From NCBI GenBank assembly GCA_903932385.1, contig CAIZGA010000144.1, positions 1 to 7,026 of the forward strand: a stretch of 7,026 nt of DNA, in the 5' to 3' direction. The translations under genes were made by a program, and so were the position numbers. The notes beneath the pieces are model-generated. The model was not told the origin of the DNA. It did not search any database and worked only from the letters and a program-made list of their open reading frames with translations. Shown piece after piece: positions 5,684 to 7,026 of this stretch (position 1 is its first letter; each line of letters opens with the position of its first letter). The stretch is from an uncultured Acidobacteriota bacterium (lineage in GTDB: Bacteria > Acidobacteriota > Terriglobia > Terriglobales > Acidobacteriaceae).

Positions 5684-7026
5684 TCAGTCGTAGTAATCCA
5701 AACCGAGATGCGTGATGAGGTCTTCGCCCATGATGTGACGAAGCGTGTTCTTCAGCTTCAGCAACTGGATGAAGAGGTCATGCTCGGGGTAAAGTCCCGG
5801 CGAAGTCTGCGGCGACTTGAAGAAGAAGCTGAGCCACTCCTGCACGCCCAGACCGGCTAGCGACGGGGTACGCTTGGCCAGGTCAAGGAACAGCACCAGA
5901 TCAAGCGCCAGCGGTGCAGCCAGAATCGAGTCGCGGCAGAGGAAGTCCACCTTGAGCTGCATGGGGTATCCCAGCCATCCGAAGATGTCGATGTTGTCCC
6001 AGCCTTCTTTGTTGTCGCCACGAGGCGGGTAATAGTTGATGCGGACCTTGTGGTACATGTCCTTGTACAGGTCGGGATATTTCTCCGGCTGCAGGATGTA
6101 TTCCAGCACGCCCAGTTTGGACTCTTCCTTGGTCTTGAAGGACTCAGGGTCATCCAGCACTTCGCCATCGCGGTTGCCCAGAATGTTGGTCGAGTACCAG
6201 CCGCTGACGCCGAGCATGCGCGCCTTGAAGGCCGGAGCCAGAACCGTCTTCATGAAGGTCTGGCCGGTCTTGAAGTCCTTGCCGCAAATCGGGGCATTCA
6301 TCGTGCGCGAAAGCTCCAGCATGCAGGGCAGATCCACGGTCAGGTTCGGCGCACCGTTGGCAAATGGGATGCCTTCCTTCAGTGCGGCGTAAGCATAAAT
6401 CTGCGAGGGAGCAATGTTCTCGTCGTTATCGACCAGGCCCTTTTCAAAGGCAGCCAGCGACTGATGCACTGCGCTGGGTTCCAGAAAGATTTCCGTCGAA
6501 CCGGCCCAAATCATTACCTGGCGTTCGGTCTTCGTCTTGAACTGCTGGATGTCGGAACGGATCTGCTCGGCGAGGTCGCACTTGTTGCGGCCCTTCTTCA
6601 CAGACTTGCCGCTAAGGCGCTTGACGTAATACTGGTCAAACACGGCCGGCATCGGCTGGATGCTTTCCAGATACGGACGCACCTGCTCCAGTTGGTCGCG
6701 GTCCAGCACCTGCGCAGTCTTGGCCGCCTGATACAGATCGCCGCCGAAGATGTCCCAGCCGGTAAAGACCAGATCATCGAGCGATGCCAAGGGAACAAAA
6801 TCCTTGATGAATGGCGTGCGGTTGTCCGTACGCTTGCCCAGACGGATGGTGGCCATCTGCGTGGTGGACCCGATAGGCTTGGCCAAACCCTTGCGGATGG
6901 CCTCTACACCTGCGATGAGCGTCGTTGAAACGGCACCCATGCCGGGAATCATGACTCCAAGTTTTCCTTTGGCTGGGGCAGGCTTCACATGCGAACTGCT
7001 GGCCGCGGGGCCTTGACCGCTGGCGC
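5684..7026 (-). CDS. ino1: Inositol-3-phosphate synthase, N-terminus cut by right edge
   Basis: The enzyme converts D-glucose 6-phosphate to 1D-myo-inositol 3-phosphate with NAD as internal redox cofactor, the first step towards inositol and inositol lipids. Counting from GTG at 6988, there are 434 residues. A Rossmann NAD motif lies at 15-24 (PGMGAVSTTL). Family signatures follow: GKDFKTGQT (236-244), NILGNRDG (268-275), the lysine-bearing KTKEESK (285-291) and DSILAAPLALDL (353-364). The frame stays open through the edge, with 12 more codons upstream (ASGQGPAASSSH). No ribosome site precedes the GTG at 6988, and the nearby ATG at 6990 is out of frame, so the true start probably lies beyond 7026. 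The visible length suits the longer bacterial members. A terminator follows the gene. Downstream use of the product in this organism is not shown. Confidence 0.96.
   Translation of the reverse strand, partial: ASGQGPAASSSHVKPAPAKGKLGVMIPGMGAVSTTLIAGVEAIRKGLAKPIGSTTQMATIRLGKRTDNRTPFIKDFVPLASLDDLVFTGWDIFGGDLYQAAKTAQVLDRDQLEQVRPYLESIQPMPAVFDQYYVKRLSGKSVKKGRNKCDLAEQIRSDIQQFKTKTERQVMIWAGSTEIFLEPSAVHQSLAAFEKGLVDNDENIAPSQIYAYAALKEGIPFANGAPNLTVDLPCMLELSRTMNAPICGKDFKTGQTFMKTVLAPAFKARMLGVSGWYSTNILGNRDGEVLDDPESFKTKEESKLGVLEYILQPEKYPDLYKDMYHKVRINYYPPRGDNKEGWDNIDIFGWLGYPMQLKVDFLCRDSILAAPLALDLVLFLDLAKRTPSLAGLGVQEWLSFFFKSPQTSPGLYPEHDLFIQLLKLKNTLRHIMGEDLITHLGLDYYD

Noticed and set aside
6050..6928. 292-codon open frame on the plus strand
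   Set aside because: It is antisense to the inositol phosphate synthase gene and arises from GC-rich codon bias in the complementary frame.

Overview
This window is chromosomal DNA of about 57% GC from a Gram-negative bacterium. Protein style and gene content suggest the phylum Acidobacteriota, near Terriglobus, Granulicella and Edaphobacter. That placement is from recognition only; there is no rRNA or other marker gene here. I see no insertion sequence, phage gene, CRISPR array, tRNA or attachment site.

Layout from left to right. Positions 1-1052 (minus) carry the N-terminal 350 residues of an exported, helical-repeat protein resembling the N-terminal part of soluble lytic transglycosylases (Slt); it runs off the left edge. 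A 244-bp divergent spacer follows. Positions 1297-2503 (plus) look like one short operon: an ECF sigma factor, a zinc-binding ZAS anti-sigma factor whose start codon overlaps the sigma stop, and a small two-helix membrane protein. A bidirectional intrinsic terminator (2530-2571) separates this operon from a convergent gene for an exported M48 zinc metalloprotease (2584-3906, minus). Upstream of the protease, on the same strand, lie a polytopic GT39-like (GT-C) membrane glycosyltransferase (4033-5592) and inositol-3-phosphate synthase (5684 to the right edge). An intrinsic terminator sits between the last two, so they are probably not a simple operon.

How the genes may work together (inference): much of the window deals with the cell envelope, with a probable peptidoglycan enzyme, an envelope protease, a lipid-linked sugar transferase and a regulatory sigma/anti-sigma pair. 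The anti-sigma factor has no membrane segment. Its C3/H29/C33/C36 spacing matches the zinc ligands of the redox sensor RsrA, so the sigma factor may answer a cytoplasmic thiol or oxidative signal. Inositol phosphate synthase supplies the precursor of inositol or inositol lipids.

I found no convincing new multi-gene defence or mobile system. The most distinctive points are the cysteine-rich tail of the anti-sigma factor, the unassigned membrane protein in its operon, and the overlapping hairpin, promoter-like and inverted-repeat signals ahead of the protease gene.
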